Below are positions 1 to 8,304 of a stretch of DNA of 64,000 nucleotides, piece by piece. This DNA is from Nocardia otitidiscaviarum NBRC 14405 (GTDB lineage: Bacteria; Actinomycetota; Actinomycetes; Mycobacteriales; Mycobacteriaceae): NCBI RefSeq assembly GCF_000308635.1, contig NZ_BAGD01000081.1, forward strand, positions 124,001 to 188,000. Direction: 5' to 3'. Both the position numbers and the translations under genes were made by a program. The first letter of the stretch is position 1. The number at the start of each line of letters is the position of its first letter. The notes beneath the pieces were generated by a model that worked only from the letters and a program-made list of their open reading frames with translations, was not told where the DNA came from and did not search any database.

Positions 1-1
1 C

Positions 2-772
2 ACCACGCTCGGCGTCATGGAGCGAACCGCCACCGGCTACCGCACCACCGCCTACGGCGCGAACCTTTCCGCCGCCGCCGACACCGGCCTGGTCGACCTT
101 CTCCACCTCGATTCCGCAGGCGGCCGCGCCGCCTACCCCCGCCGATACGGCCGGGACTTCTGGTCCGACCTGGCCCAGCACACAGCGCTACGCGAATCGT
201 TCGACCGCCAGATGGCCCACCGTCTGCACGCTCAAATCCCGCGCATGGTCACGGGTTTCGAATGGTCGCGCTTCGCCACCATCATCGATGTCGGCGGCGG
301 TACCGGCACGCTGTTGGCCGCCATCCTCACCGCCCACCCGCACATCAACGGCCACCTGATCGACCTCGAACCGACCGCCACGCAGGCGCGCCGTACCTTC
401 GCCGAACACCACCTCGAGCAGCGCGCCCGGGTGACGGCCGCCAGCTTCTTCGATCCGCTCCCCGCAGGCGGTGACGCCTACCTCCTGGTCGACATCCTGC
501 ACGACTGGGACGATGAGAACGCCGACCGCATCCTGGCCCGCTGCGTCGAAGCGGCCACTCCGGACAGCCGCATCATCGTTATCGAACCGGTCGGGGACCG
601 CTGCGCCGGTACCGAATTCAATCTTGCCATGCTCGCGATCTTCGGTAGCCGGGAACGTCGGATCGACGAATTCCGCTCTCTCGCAGCACCGCACGACCTC
701 ACCCTGGAAACGGTCACCGACCTCTCCGAGCAACGCTGCCTTCTCGAATTCCGCCTCACCCCCGCCCGGTGA
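2..772 (+). CDS. SAM-dependent O-methyltransferase, 3' part
   Basis: The reading frame is open from the window edge, so the true start lies outside; an ATG at 17 is probably internal. The visible 257 residues form the Rossmann part of a class I plant/bacterial O-methyltransferase (Methyltransf_2), a family of about 340 aa, so the N-terminal dimerisation domain is missing here. Seen: the SAM-binding glycine motif DVGGGTGTL, the acidic HLIDLEP segment that would bind the ribose, and LVDILHDWDDE with the His expected to act as general base on a substrate hydroxyl. The substrate cannot be read from sequence; relatives modify polyketides and other phenolic metabolites. Family call firm, substrate unknown. 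Confidence 0.85.
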   Translation, partial: TTLGVMERTATGYRTTAYGANLSAAADTGLVDLLHLDSAGGRAAYPRRYGRDFWSDLAQHTALRESFDRQMAHRLHAQIPRMVTGFEWSRFATIIDVGGGTGTLLAAILTAHPHINGHLIDLEPTATQARRTFAEHHLEQRARVTAASFFDPLPAGGDAYLLVDILHDWDDENADRILARCVEAATPDSRIIVIEPVGDRCAGTEFNLAMLAIFGSRERRIDEFRSLAAPHDLTLETVTDLSEQRCLLEFRLTPAR

Positions 773-817
773 TTTGGGCGGGGGTTCGGCTTCGGTTTCT
801 CCGCGCGCTCCCGGAAC

Positions 818-1123
818 TCAGACCGGCGAAGGATTGGCAGTGTAGATGTAGAACCCGGCGGGGTCCTTACCGCGCGCATCGGGCCCCTGCCCGCTGTTGG
901 GACGCCATTCGCAATCGGTGACCGAACTGAGGTGCGGCCCAGGGGTTTCGCTCAAATGCTGCCAGCAGGACGCTTGATCGCTGAAGCCCCACAGTGCGAG
1001 ATTCGGACCCATCACCTTGTGATAGATCAGATTGGGCGCGGCCGCCGCCTCCGGCGCTACCACGCCTGCCACCAATCCCATTGCCGCAGCCGCCAATACC
1101 GCACGCCGCAGATATCTGTACAT
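818..1123 (-). CDS. small secreted protein of unknown function
   Basis: A 101-aa protein with a Sec signal peptide: MYRYLRRAVLAAAAMG, then a hydrophobic core, then an Ala-rich site (VAPEAAAAPN), suggesting cleavage near residue 28. The mature part is about 73 aa with two Cys (SCW and DCEW) that could form one disulfide, and it ends in a Tyr/Phe-rich stretch. I do not recognise a family; short exported proteins of this shape are common in Nocardia. It converges on the methyltransferase gene, 45 bases away. No operon partner is visible. Confidence 0.7.
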   Translation of the reverse strand: MYRYLRRAVLAAAAMGLVAGVVAPEAAAAPNLIYHKVMGPNLALWGFSDQASCWQHLSETPGPHLSSVTDCEWRPNSGQGPDARGKDPAGFYIYTANPSPV

Positions 1124-1528
1124 ACGCTTTCCTCCCGATCGAGTCGTTCACTCCTCCGACGCTCCGAACGCTAGGCGGACGAACACCGGTCGGGCTTGCG
1201 GAACTCGTGCGACAGCCCGGCATCCCAGGATGAACGCGCTGTTCAGAGCCGGTGTATCAGGTTGTGCCAAGTTGTCCGGTCCGGACGAACCGGGGTGTGC
1301 GAAGGTCTCGATCCCCCGCGTCGGGACTTCGATGCCGCGGCTTCAACGCCGCCCGCGATCCGACACCGCCACCGGGGAGGTTCGCCGGTGGGGACGCATT
1401 CGTGCTGCCGAGCACCGCGAAACGAAGCTCTCCCTTCATGTAACCCGGTATGCACACACAGCTTTGCCCAAACCGCAACGAACGTCCGAACTTTGTCGCT
1501 TCAGCCCATCCCACCTACGGTATCCCCC
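1124..1528. other. 405-base gene-free stretch
   Basis: No gene, RNA or clear hairpin is visible. The frame of the downstream antitoxin-like gene stays open through most of it, but the translation is low-complexity and unlike the gene, so I do not extend the gene into it. Promoters for both flanking divergent genes must lie here; I cannot pick a convincing -35/-10 pair. Confidence 0.4.
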
Positions 1529-1975
1529 ATGGCAACGCTCGCAATCGACGATCTGCCCGCCCCGGCTGCGAATGTCCTGCGCCGACGAGCTCGAGCGGCC
1601 GGCCAGCCCCTCCCCGACTACCTCCGCGCGGAACTGACCCGCCTCGCCCGTACCCGCGTGCCGGTAGACGCCATCGTCGATTTCCTCGAATCGGACAATC
1701 CGCCCAGTGATTCCGCCGAATTCGATGCCACCACAACAGCATTGAGCGCCGAATACAACCTCCCTCCGGAAACCGTGCAGGTCCTCACCCGCCGCGCGAA
1801 CGCCACCGGCATCCCCCTCCCCGACTACATCCACCGAGAACTCCTCACCCTCGCCCGCCGCACCTCGATCGACGACGTGGTCCTCGAACTCCGCGAGGTC
1901 CAACAACAGAACCCCGAACTCCAGATCGACATGGAAGCGGTGATTTCCGCCGTCCGCTACGCCCGCACGGATTAG
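1529..1975 (+). CDS. FitA/VapB-like antitoxin-type protein with two ribbon-helix-helix units
   Basis: The 148 aa contain two related halves. Residues about 1-50 (MATLAIDDLPAPAANVL, then LPDYLRAELTRLAR) and about 74-125 (YNLPPETVQVL, then LPDYIHRELLTLARR) each match the layout of the FitA/VapB ribbon-helix-helix antitoxins (IRDLP, then SLQEYL, then a Leu-rich helix). Normal family members are about 80 aa with one such unit and act as dimers; here one chain could supply both. ATG 1529 is chosen because the first repeat begins there. No PIN-domain toxin gene lies on either side, so this is an orphan. It may be a regulator that no longer neutralises a toxin. Confidence 0.7.
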   Translation: MATLAIDDLPAPAANVLRRRARAAGQPLPDYLRAELTRLARTRVPVDAIVDFLESDNPPSDSAEFDATTTALSAEYNLPPETVQVLTRRANATGIPLPDYIHRELLTLARRTSIDDVVLELREVQQQNPELQIDMEAVISAVRYARTD

Positions 1976-2382
1976 ACCTACCCGACCGAACGGACCGTGG
2001 AAGCAGCGGCCGGTTGCCGACTGTCGGGACGCCGGCGGCCTGACGCACGTGACCTGACACCCCCGCACGCTCGAACGAACTCACGGGCGAAACCAGGACG
2101 GCGCGTCACCGACTGTCGTCGGCGATCGAACGTCGGCGCTAACCAGGCCGCTCGAGGCAAAGAATCGGCTACGGCGCGCGCTGCCATCCCGCCGGACAAA
2201 CGTGTCCGGGTGCACCCCAAGGTCCGTCGCTCCGGGCTTTGCGGACCGCGGCCACCGATCGAGCGATTCTTTCGTCGGTTCGAATGATTAGCCTCGTCCA
2301 CCTCTCGACACGCTTCCATGAAGAAAGACCGCGTCCCACAAGCACTCATCGCGCTCCGACCGATCAATCCGATTCCCGACTT
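1976..2382. other. gene-free stretch upstream of the HNH protein gene
   Basis: About 400 bases with no ORF that resembles a protein and no RNA gene I can recognise. The last 150 bases become noticeably more AT-rich and lead into the promoter of the HNH gene. Confidence 0.4.
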
Positions 2383-2400
2383 AACTGAAGATATTCAGTT
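2383..2400. promoter_or_regulatory. palindrome in the promoter of the HNH/DUF222 gene
   Basis: AACTGAA and TTCAGTT flank GATA, giving perfect 7-base arms. It sits about 40 bases upstream of a TAGAAT -10-like box (2440-2445) and so could be an operator. The binding protein is unknown. Confidence 0.4.
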
Positions 2401-2439
2401 CACATTCTCTTTCCGATTCTGCCGCAACATATTTCGCGG

Positions 2440-2467
2440 TAGAATAGCTGTACGAATTCGGAGGGGG
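2440..2467 (+). promoter_or_regulatory. -10 box and strong Shine-Dalgarno without an in-frame start
   Basis: TAGAAT at 2440-2445 is preceded by a weak TTCTGC 17 bases upstream and followed by GGAGGGGG at 2460-2467. The nearest start codon after this ribosome site, GTG at 2480, is one base out of frame with the downstream protein and reaches a stop at 2537-2539. This suggests that the normal start of the HNH gene has been lost. Confidence 0.5.
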
Positions 2468-2523
2468 AAATCCAGCAGCGTGACCCCACGCTCGCCGCAC
2501 TGGCGACCGCGATCGACACACTG

Positions 2524-4257
2524 TTGGCCGAGGACCTGACCGGATTCACCGACACCGCATTCACCGCCCGCGTGCAAGGACTGGAAGCGTGTCGCCGTCG
2601 CCTCGAAACGGTCGGGCATCGACACGTGATCGAGATCAACGACCGACAGTTGTGGACCACCACCGGATCGGTGGGGCTGTACCGGTACCTGGTGGAAACC
2701 CTGCGGCTGGCCAAAGCCGACGCCGTCGCCCGAGTGAAGGGTGCCGCGCACCTGGGAGTGATGACCAGCGCCTACGGGGAGAAGTGCGAACCCCGTTTGC
2801 CCGCCACGGCGGCCGCGCAGGCCGCGGGGGCGATCTCGGGGGATCATGCGCGGGCGGTGATGCGGGTGATGGACCGCATCCCCGACGCGGTCGACACCGA
2901 ACACCGCGCCATCGCCGAGGAACACCTCGCCGACGCCGCCCGCACCGGAACGCCGGAAATGGTGGGCAAGGTCGGCGACCGCATCCTGGGCTACCTCGAC
3001 CCCGACGGGACGCTGACCACCGACAAGGACCGCGCCCGGGTGCGGGCAGCGACGTTCGGGGAACAACGCCTGGACGGGATGAGCCCGTTCCAGGGCTGTT
3101 TCGATCCGGAACTGCGTGCGATGGTCGATACCGTGTTCGCGAAGTGGGCGCGGCCGGGTATGTGCATGTCCGACGACCCCGACAGCCCTCAACTCGGCGT
3201 GCACGACCCTGAGGGGTTCGACCCGAACCGGTTGGCGGCGGCGGTCGGGCGAGATGGGCGTACTCCGGCGCAGCGGCGCCACGACGCGTTGAAAGCGTTC
3301 CTGTCCGCCAGCGGCCCGGACAACCTCGGTGCGCATCGCGGCCTGCCGGTGTCGATCGTGCTCACCATGTCGGTCACCGACCTGCTGCGCGGTGCGGGGG
3401 TCGCGCGGGCGGCGTCGGGGACGACAATCCCGGTGCGGGAAGCATGGCGGATGGCGCAGGGCTCGATCCCACTGTTGCTGCTCTTCGACGAAACCCAAGG
3501 CAAACCCCTGTATTTGGGAGAAGGCGCAAGGATCGCGTCGCCGTGGCAGCGGTTGGCCGCCATCGCCCGCGACCGCGGCTGCACCCACCCCGACTGCTCG
3601 GCTCCGGCGACCATGTGCGCCATGCATCACCTGATCCCGTGGGCCGCGCACGGACCGACCGATATCGACAACCTCACCCTGGTGTGCGATGCCCATCACG
3701 CACAGATCACCGCCGACCCGGATGATCCGAGCGGGTGGGCCACCCACCGCCTCCCGGCGGGGAGCGCGGATGCGGGGCGGACGGCGTTCTGTCCACCGGT
3801 CTCGGTGGATCCGTACCGTAGGCTGCGGGTGAATCGGTTCCATCACCCCGAACAAGTGCTCGCCGAGAGTGTGAAACGCCGCCGCGCCCGGCTACTGGCC
3901 GACCGCACAGCCGAACCCCGGCGAAGCACCGACCGCATGGGCGAATCCCGGCGCAGCACCGCCCGCCCGAGCGAATCCCGGCACGGCACTGCTCCAACCG
4001 GCGAATCGCGCCATGGCCAAGAGTCCCGTGACGGCCAGGATCCCTGCCACGCGCAGGAGTCCCACCACAGCGAGGCTCGCCAGCACGATCGGTCTCGCCA
4101 CGGATACGAGTCCGGCCACACGAGCGAGGGCAATCCTGGCGAGTCCCGCTCCGGCCGTGCGCATCAGCGCCGCGACTCGCACAATCGCCCGGCCGCCCAC
4201 CTAGACGGATCCCGTCATGGATATCGTCCTCGGGAACCCCACCGCGCGCGCGAATAG
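2524..4257 (+). CDS. DUF222/HNH endonuclease-domain protein (13E12 family)
   Basis: A protein of about 577 aa with the family's DUF222 domain (roughly residues 10-310) and a C-terminal HNH nuclease domain (about 345-410: RDRGCTHPDCSAPATMCAMH, then HLIPWAAHGPTDIDNL and CDAHHAQ). Both zinc-type Cys and the HH and DNL residues of an active HNH centre are present. The family is multicopy in mycobacteria and nocardiae and behaves like a selfish or repetitive element; its role is unproven. Homology-like sequence runs upstream in frame (RDPTLAALATAIDTLL), but the only in-frame start codon is TTG 2524, which lacks a ribosome site. Residues about 460-577 are a Ser/Arg/His/Glu-rich disordered tail with 10-aa repeats. 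Possibly a pseudogene at its start. Confidence 0.85.
   Translation: MAEDLTGFTDTAFTARVQGLEACRRRLETVGHRHVIEINDRQLWTTTGSVGLYRYLVETLRLAKADAVARVKGAAHLGVMTSAYGEKCEPRLPATAAAQAAGAISGDHARAVMRVMDRIPDAVDTEHRAIAEEHLADAARTGTPEMVGKVGDRILGYLDPDGTLTTDKDRARVRAATFGEQRLDGMSPFQGCFDPELRAMVDTVFAKWARPGMCMSDDPDSPQLGVHDPEGFDPNRLAAAVGRDGRTPAQRRHDALKAFLSASGPDNLGAHRGLPVSIVLTMSVTDLLRGAGVARAASGTTIPVREAWRMAQGSIPLLLLFDETQGKPLYLGEGARIASPWQRLAAIARDRGCTHPDCSAPATMCAMHHLIPWAAHGPTDIDNLTLVCDAHHAQITADPDDPSGWATHRLPAGSADAGRTAFCPPVSVDPYRRLRVNRFHHPEQVLAESVKRRRARLLADRTAEPRRSTDRMGESRRSTARPSESRHGTAPTGESRHGQESRDGQDPCHAQESHHSEARQHDRSRHGYESGHTSEGNPGESRSGRAHQRRDSHNRPAAHLDGSRHGYRPREPHRARE
3911..4030 (+). repeat. four 30-base tandem repeats in the tail of the HNH protein
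   Basis: Units begin at 3911, 3941, 3971 and 4001 with the core (G/C)CGAA(C/T)C(C/G)CG and encode a degenerate 10-residue unit such as ESRRSTARPS. Further shorter ESRHG-type copies follow to about 4150. The repeat stays in frame and is coding, so it is a low-complexity expansion. Confidence 0.65.
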
Positions 4258-4264
4258 TGCAGCG

Positions 4265-4339
4265 ATGCTGGACGCCGGGAGCATCCTCGCCGAGGGCACC
4301 GCCGCGGAACTGCTTCGAAAAACCCCCGCACACCCCTGC
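4265..4339 (+). pseudogene. remnant of an Opp/Dpp-type ABC ATPase C-terminus
   Basis: One frame reads MLDAGSILAEGTAAELLRKT followed by PAHP. This matches the conserved end of peptide-transporter ATPases, where a D-loop/H-loop strand is followed by GxIvEeGtpaeLf and a PxHPYT motif. No Walker A, signature motif or rest of the ATPase is present, and the sequence diverges right after PAHP. I read it as a deletion relic left just after the HNH gene; chance similarity is possible because only about 24 residues match. Confidence 0.4.
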
Positions 4340-4659
4340 GGCGAAGTACCGGTCCTGCGGGGAGCCGGCGTGTGCCGGAGCCATCCCAGGCGTCTACTCG
4401 ACCATCGGAATCGCGAACACCTCGCCTGCTCAACCAACTCGTTCTCGCGCCTGGCACGTACGCCGCTCATCGGCACTCAGCAATGCGACCGATCTCAATG
4501 GACGACAGTCCAGTCAGCCAGCACGACCGGGAAACCGTCACCCAGCGCCGCGAGGCGTCAAGATGGAGCGCTACGGTAAGGTCCGGCACGCCGTGTTGGC
4601 GGCGAGCGCTCAGAATCCCACGCTGCACCCGGCCGCAACCACTCTTCAGCGAGGTCTTG

Positions 4660-5184
4660 ATGACTACCGCCGTCACCTACCAGCCGGTCGGAGCGACCCG
4701 CCCCGCCGATCCACACTGGCAGGAGCACCCGTCTGGGTTTCGGTGGTTCGCGAAGTCCGTCGCCATCGGACACGGCGACGAGTTCTGGGAGAACGTGTCC
4801 GAGGATCTGTTGCGCTGGGGAGTCAAGCGGCGCAGTGGGTTCCGGGTCAGCCCGTGCAGCAGTGCTGCCGATCGTGTCGCCGAGGGAGCGGAGTACCGTA
4901 TCTCGGTCGGGCTCGGACCGGTATCGCTGCATGAGCCGGTGCGGGTGGTAGAGGTAGTCGACCTACCCGACCGACGGGGATTCGCCTACGGCACCCTCCC
5001 CGGGCATCCTGTATCGGGTGAGGAGGCGTTCATCGTCCACCGGGGACCGAACGGCACGGTTCATCTCACGCTGCGTTCACTGACGCGACCCGCACCCGCG
5101 GGCGTCTGGCGACCGGCCTTCCCGGTTCTCCTGCTCGCCCAGCGCTTCTACCGCCGTCGCTATCTGCAAGTGCTGGTTGACTGA
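4660..5184 (+). CDS. DUF1990 family protein
   Basis: A 174-aa protein. The N-terminal TYQPVGATRP is typical of DUF1990, whose members have an SRPBCC-like fold; later features are GFRVSPCSS, EYRISVGLGPV, an FAYGTLPGHPVSGEEAFIV strand pair and a C-terminal RRRYLQVL. No catalytic motif is established for this family. ATG 4660 is chosen because the conserved N-terminus starts there; the frame remains open upstream without similarity. It stands alone between the ABC relic and a membrane-protein pair. Confidence 0.8.
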   Translation: MTTAVTYQPVGATRPADPHWQEHPSGFRWFAKSVAIGHGDEFWENVSEDLLRWGVKRRSGFRVSPCSSAADRVAEGAEYRISVGLGPVSLHEPVRVVEVVDLPDRRGFAYGTLPGHPVSGEEAFIVHRGPNGTVHLTLRSLTRPAPAGVWRPAFPVLLLAQRFYRRRYLQVLVD

Positions 5185-5365
5185 CAGCTTTGTCGACGCG
5201 AACTGGCGGGCCGGGCCACGCCCAACGAGATGGCCGAGGTCGACTCGCTACTCAGGGCATTGTGCGGGCTCTGAATTCCTGTACATCGAAAAGTTCGGCG
5301 TGCTTCTCCGATGCGGGCCACTCGGGTCCAGGCTGTTGCCGTTGGGCGGACGGTAGGTTCGGGTC

Positions 5366-6538
5366 ATGGGGAGACCGATCTCAATCCTGCGTCTGGCGAA
5401 CAGATTCCACCGTCCACTCGCGATCGCGATCGGCCTCGTGGTGGCGGTGGCCGTCGCGGGCGTGCTGCCGGGTTGGTGGTGTGGGCGGGATGCCGACCAG
5501 TGGTATCGCGGGGATGCGGGGCGGGTGCGTGGGCTCGCCGAGGAGCTGGTGGCTTTCGAGGCAGATGACGATGCGGGGCGGGGTGCCGGGTTGGTGGGGC
5601 TCGCCGAGATGTGGGGGTTGCTCGTTCATCAGATGACCGCGTTGGGGCTGGCACAGGTGTGTCTGGAGTATCCGGAGTGGCGGGAACGCTACGCGCCCAT
5701 TGTGACTCGCGCGGCGGCCAAGAGTCTGCTGCCCGAGATGCGCGCGGAGTTCACCGCGGCCTGGCACGGCCGGGACGGGATGGCCGAGCTCGACAGCGGG
5801 GACGGGCACGCCTACCTGTCCTATCCCGCTCTCGCGCTCGGTATGGCGCGCGTGGTCGATCCGGCGTTCCCGGCCGACCTCGCGGTCCGACACGACGCGG
5901 TGGTCGCCGCGCTCGCGCGCCGACTGCTCGCCTCCCCTACCGGCCTACTGGATACGTTTCCCGGTGAGGCGTACCCCACCGACGTGGCCGCAGTGGCCGC
6001 CGCGATCGCGGTGCACGGCCGTGCGACCGGTACCGATCACACCGCGGTGCTGTCGCATTGGGCGCGGCGGGTACGCGAGGTGCAGATCGATCGAGCCACC
6101 GGCCTGATCGTGCAGCGCATGGGGGTCGACGGCCGGGCCCATGACGCCCCGCGCGCATCCGGGACCGGGTTGGGGGCCTACTTCGCCGGATTCGCGGACC
6201 GGGCACTCGCCGCAGAGCTGACAACGGCGCTGTTCCGCCAGGAGCGAACCATTCTGGGCTTCAGTGCAATCGACGAGTACGGCGACGGCTACGACGGTCC
6301 CGGCGATATGGACAGCGGCCCTCTGATCCTCGGAACCTCCATCTCGGCAACCGGTTTCGCGCTCGCCCCGGCCCGCGCGTTCGGCCACCGGGATACCTTC
6401 ACCCGCCTGTACCGCACCGCGAACCTCTTCGGTCTGCCGCTGCGCAGCGGCTCCCGCCTGCGCTTCGCCACCGGCGGCGCGATCGGCAATGCCCTCCTGC
6501 TTGCCTTCCTCACCTCCGGCCCGGAGCTCGCGTCATGA
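5366..6538 (+). CDS. membrane-anchored helical-barrel protein, linalool dehydratase/isomerase-like
   Basis: A 390-aa protein with one N-terminal membrane segment (about residues 17-37, IAIGLVVAVAVAGVLPGWW) and a large outside domain. The domain has alternating helices and motifs that recall the (alpha/alpha)6 fold of the linalool dehydratase/isomerase group: GDGHAYLSYPALALGMAR, FPGEAYPTDVAAVAAA and DMDSGPLILGTSISATG. The match is by motif layout only and the catalytic residues of the terpene enzyme are not all evident, so the substrate is open. The start codon of the next small membrane gene overlaps its stop (ATGA), so the two are translationally coupled and probably work together. Confidence 0.6.
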   Translation: MGRPISILRLANRFHRPLAIAIGLVVAVAVAGVLPGWWCGRDADQWYRGDAGRVRGLAEELVAFEADDDAGRGAGLVGLAEMWGLLVHQMTALGLAQVCLEYPEWRERYAPIVTRAAAKSLLPEMRAEFTAAWHGRDGMAELDSGDGHAYLSYPALALGMARVVDPAFPADLAVRHDAVVAALARRLLASPTGLLDTFPGEAYPTDVAAVAAAIAVHGRATGTDHTAVLSHWARRVREVQIDRATGLIVQRMGVDGRAHDAPRASGTGLGAYFAGFADRALAAELTTALFRQERTILGFSAIDEYGDGYDGPGDMDSGPLILGTSISATGFALAPARAFGHRDTFTRLYRTANLFGLPLRSGSRLRFATGGAIGNALLLAFLTSGPELAS

Positions 6539-6855
6539 GCGCCCCCGACAGTTCGCGACTCCGCGCCGTATGGAAACCGCTGCGCATACCGCTGATCCTG
6601 ATCGCGCTGTACCTCGCCCTGTATCCGATCGCGGCGGCATTGTCGGCGCGGCACGGGTTCGGCTCACCCGATGGCATCGGCATCGCCTATCCGACCGTCA
6701 CCAGCGTGCTGGTGTGCTTGCGCATGGTCCTGCTGGTCGCCGTCCCGGCGATCCTGGCCTACCGCCTCGCCGCGCACCTGGCCACACGCGCGCTGCTCCG
6801 TATCGCCACCGATCCCACCTCGAAGCCACCCGATCCCGCCCTGTCCACGAACTGA
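6535..6855 (+). CDS. small membrane protein coupled to the barrel protein
   Basis: A 106-aa protein with two membrane helices (about residues 17-37 and 58-80) joined by a short Gly/Ser-rich loop, and a polar C-terminus. It overlaps the preceding gene by four bases, so the products are made together. No family is recognised; a partner or membrane chaperone for the upstream protein is an inference from the coupling only. Confidence 0.6.
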   Translation: MSAPDSSRLRAVWKPLRIPLILIALYLALYPIAAALSARHGFGSPDGIGIAYPTVTSVLVCLRMVLLVAVPAILAYRLAAHLATRALLRIATDPTSKPPDPALSTN

Positions 6856-6858
6856 ATC

Positions 6859-7416
6859 TCACTCGTTCGCCGCTGCCCGCCGCAGCGACGCGTCCAGCTC
6901 TCGCCACAATTCGCCGACGCGCCCACGCCCGCTCGGGGCGGGCGGATACCGTCGCAGCACCCTGACCACGGTCGGACCCGCCAGCGCTACCGCCTCGGCG
7001 ACGTGGGCGGCACCGACGGCGTGATCGTCACCGGCGTCCAGTTCCAAGGCATGAGCCGCGCAGGCGGCCGACATGAGGATGTGCCCACCCTGGGTCGCCT
7101 TCGCCAGCGGATGCAGATACGCGGCACCACCTGCATGGGCGGCCGCGCGCGCCGCCTCGGCCGCGGCACGCAACTCCCCGGCGTCTCGCGCGGCCCGGTG
7201 AGCGTCGAGAGCGGCCACGCGCAACGCCTGTGTGCGCCGACCGCCGTCGACGAAGCGGCGTGCCTCGTCGAGAACGATCCGCGGTCGCCTGTCGTCCGGG
7301 CGATCCCGCTCGAAGATCGCCTGCACGCGCTCCGCACAGGCCACCGCATAGGCCGTGACCTCGCGAAGCTCGGCCATGCTGAGTTCGATCGTCAGATCGC
7401 TGTCCGTCGTAGCCAT
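6859..7416 (-). CDS. Imm-5-like putative immunity protein
   Basis: A 185-aa Ala/Arg/His-rich helical protein. The repeated pattern EARRFVDGG, RVAALDAHRAARDAG and AAHAGGAAYLHPLAKAT, followed by SAACAAHALEL, fits the Imm-5-like family, predicted as polymorphic-toxin immunity proteins but often annotated vaguely. The start ATG 7416 (MATTDSDL) is the first that gives a family-like N-terminus; the frame continues upstream without similarity. No toxin gene is adjacent, so immunity is a family-based guess. It converges with the small membrane gene, three bases apart. Confidence 0.55.
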   Translation of the reverse strand: MATTDSDLTIELSMAELREVTAYAVACAERVQAIFERDRPDDRRPRIVLDEARRFVDGGRRTQALRVAALDAHRAARDAGELRAAAEAARAAAHAGGAAYLHPLAKATQGGHILMSAACAAHALELDAGDDHAVGAAHVAEAVALAGPTVVRVLRRYPPAPSGRGRVGELWRELDASLRRAAANE

Positions 7417-7510
7417 AGCATTCAACCGTATCGTTGAACACTCGGTGGAGACTTTTCCGCAAAGAATCGAACTCAGCACGACAGAACCTTCGAACGAAGG
7501 TGCGGGGACA

Positions 7511-8236
7511 TCACTGGGGATTCGAGGTCCGCTTCGAACTGGTGTCGGTGCGATTCTCTTCGGTTCGCCGCAGCCATTCCACCAGCAGTGCCCGTTCGCT
7601 GTCGGTGAGCGGTAGTTCCGGCACGGCTGCCAGCAGTGCGACCCGGGCGTCTCGCGGTGTCGCGCCCTGCGCGTCGGTGAGGATCGCATGCGTCACCGCC
7701 TCGAACATCGACACTGCCAGGCCGGGGTCGCGCTGCTGCTGCGGGACGGACAGCAGCGACAGGGCGACACCAGTGCCGGCGGCATGGATGAGTTCGACGG
7801 CCCGGCTTTCACCGACCCGAAGCCGGCCCGTCGCCGCGACGCGGTGCACCCGCTCGCGCAGCACCCTCAACCCCGCCGCCGCGGCTGGCGATGCGACCCC
7901 ACGATGCGGGTCGGTGAGCAACGAGAAGACCGCTGGATTGGCCAAGGCGAAGTCGAGATGCATCTCCCAGCCGGCACGCAGATCCGCCACCGGGTCGTCC
8001 TCGCGATCGACGCGTTCCTTGTCGGCCACGTAGGCGGCGAAGACGTGTTCGGCGACGGCGTCGAGCAGCGCGTCCTTGTCTTCGAAGAACCGGTAGATGG
8101 TCGGCGCCTGCATTCCAGCCGCCTGCGCTACGGCGCGGGTGGTGACGGCATGCGTGCCCTTGTCACGCAGCAGCCGTGCCGCCACCTCGACGATGCGCTC
8201 CCGGGTCTCGTGCCTGCTCGATTTCGCCTCCGCCAT
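7511..8236 (-). CDS. TetR family repressor, divergent from an NmrA-type oxidoreductase
   Basis: A 241-aa protein. The N-terminal helix-turn-helix (about residues 10-57) contains IVEVAARLLRDKGTHAVTTR, VAQAAGMQAPTIYRFFEDKD and ALLDAV, the canonical TetR DNA-binding pattern. The C-terminal ligand-binding part is of the kind that also carries an extra C-terminal tail. It is transcribed away from the NmrA-type gene, with 68 bases between the coding regions that contain palindromic and direct repeats, so it very likely represses both itself and the oxidoreductase. Confidence 0.85.
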   Translation of the reverse strand: MAEAKSSRHETRERIVEVAARLLRDKGTHAVTTRAVAQAAGMQAPTIYRFFEDKDALLDAVAEHVFAAYVADKERVDREDDPVADLRAGWEMHLDFALANPAVFSLLTDPHRGVASPAAAAGLRVLRERVHRVAATGRLRVGESRAVELIHAAGTGVALSLLSVPQQQRDPGLAVSMFEAVTHAILTDAQGATPRDARVALLAAVPELPLTDSERALLVEWLRRTEENRTDTSSKRTSNPQ

Positions 8237-8250
8237 GCGGACATCGTAAC

Positions 8251-8281
8251 CGATGCTAGTATCGCCGTTGCTATCACCGTT
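8251..8281. promoter_or_regulatory. probable TetR operator in the divergent promoter
   Basis: CGATGCTAGTATCG (8251-8264) is a near-perfect palindrome (12 of 14 symmetric). It overlaps two direct copies of TATC(G/A)CCGTT, at 8260-8269 and 8272-8281, 12 bases apart. It lies between the TetR start (8236) and the ribosome site AAGGAG of the oxidoreductase (8294-8299). Confidence 0.55.
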
Positions 8282-8304
8282 ATTTCCATTGATAAGGAGT
8301 TGTG

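Noticed and set aside
2395..3855. 486-codon open frame on the minus strand
   Set aside because: It is antisense to the DUF222/HNH gene and its translation has no recognisable motifs; GC-rich codon bias creates such frames.
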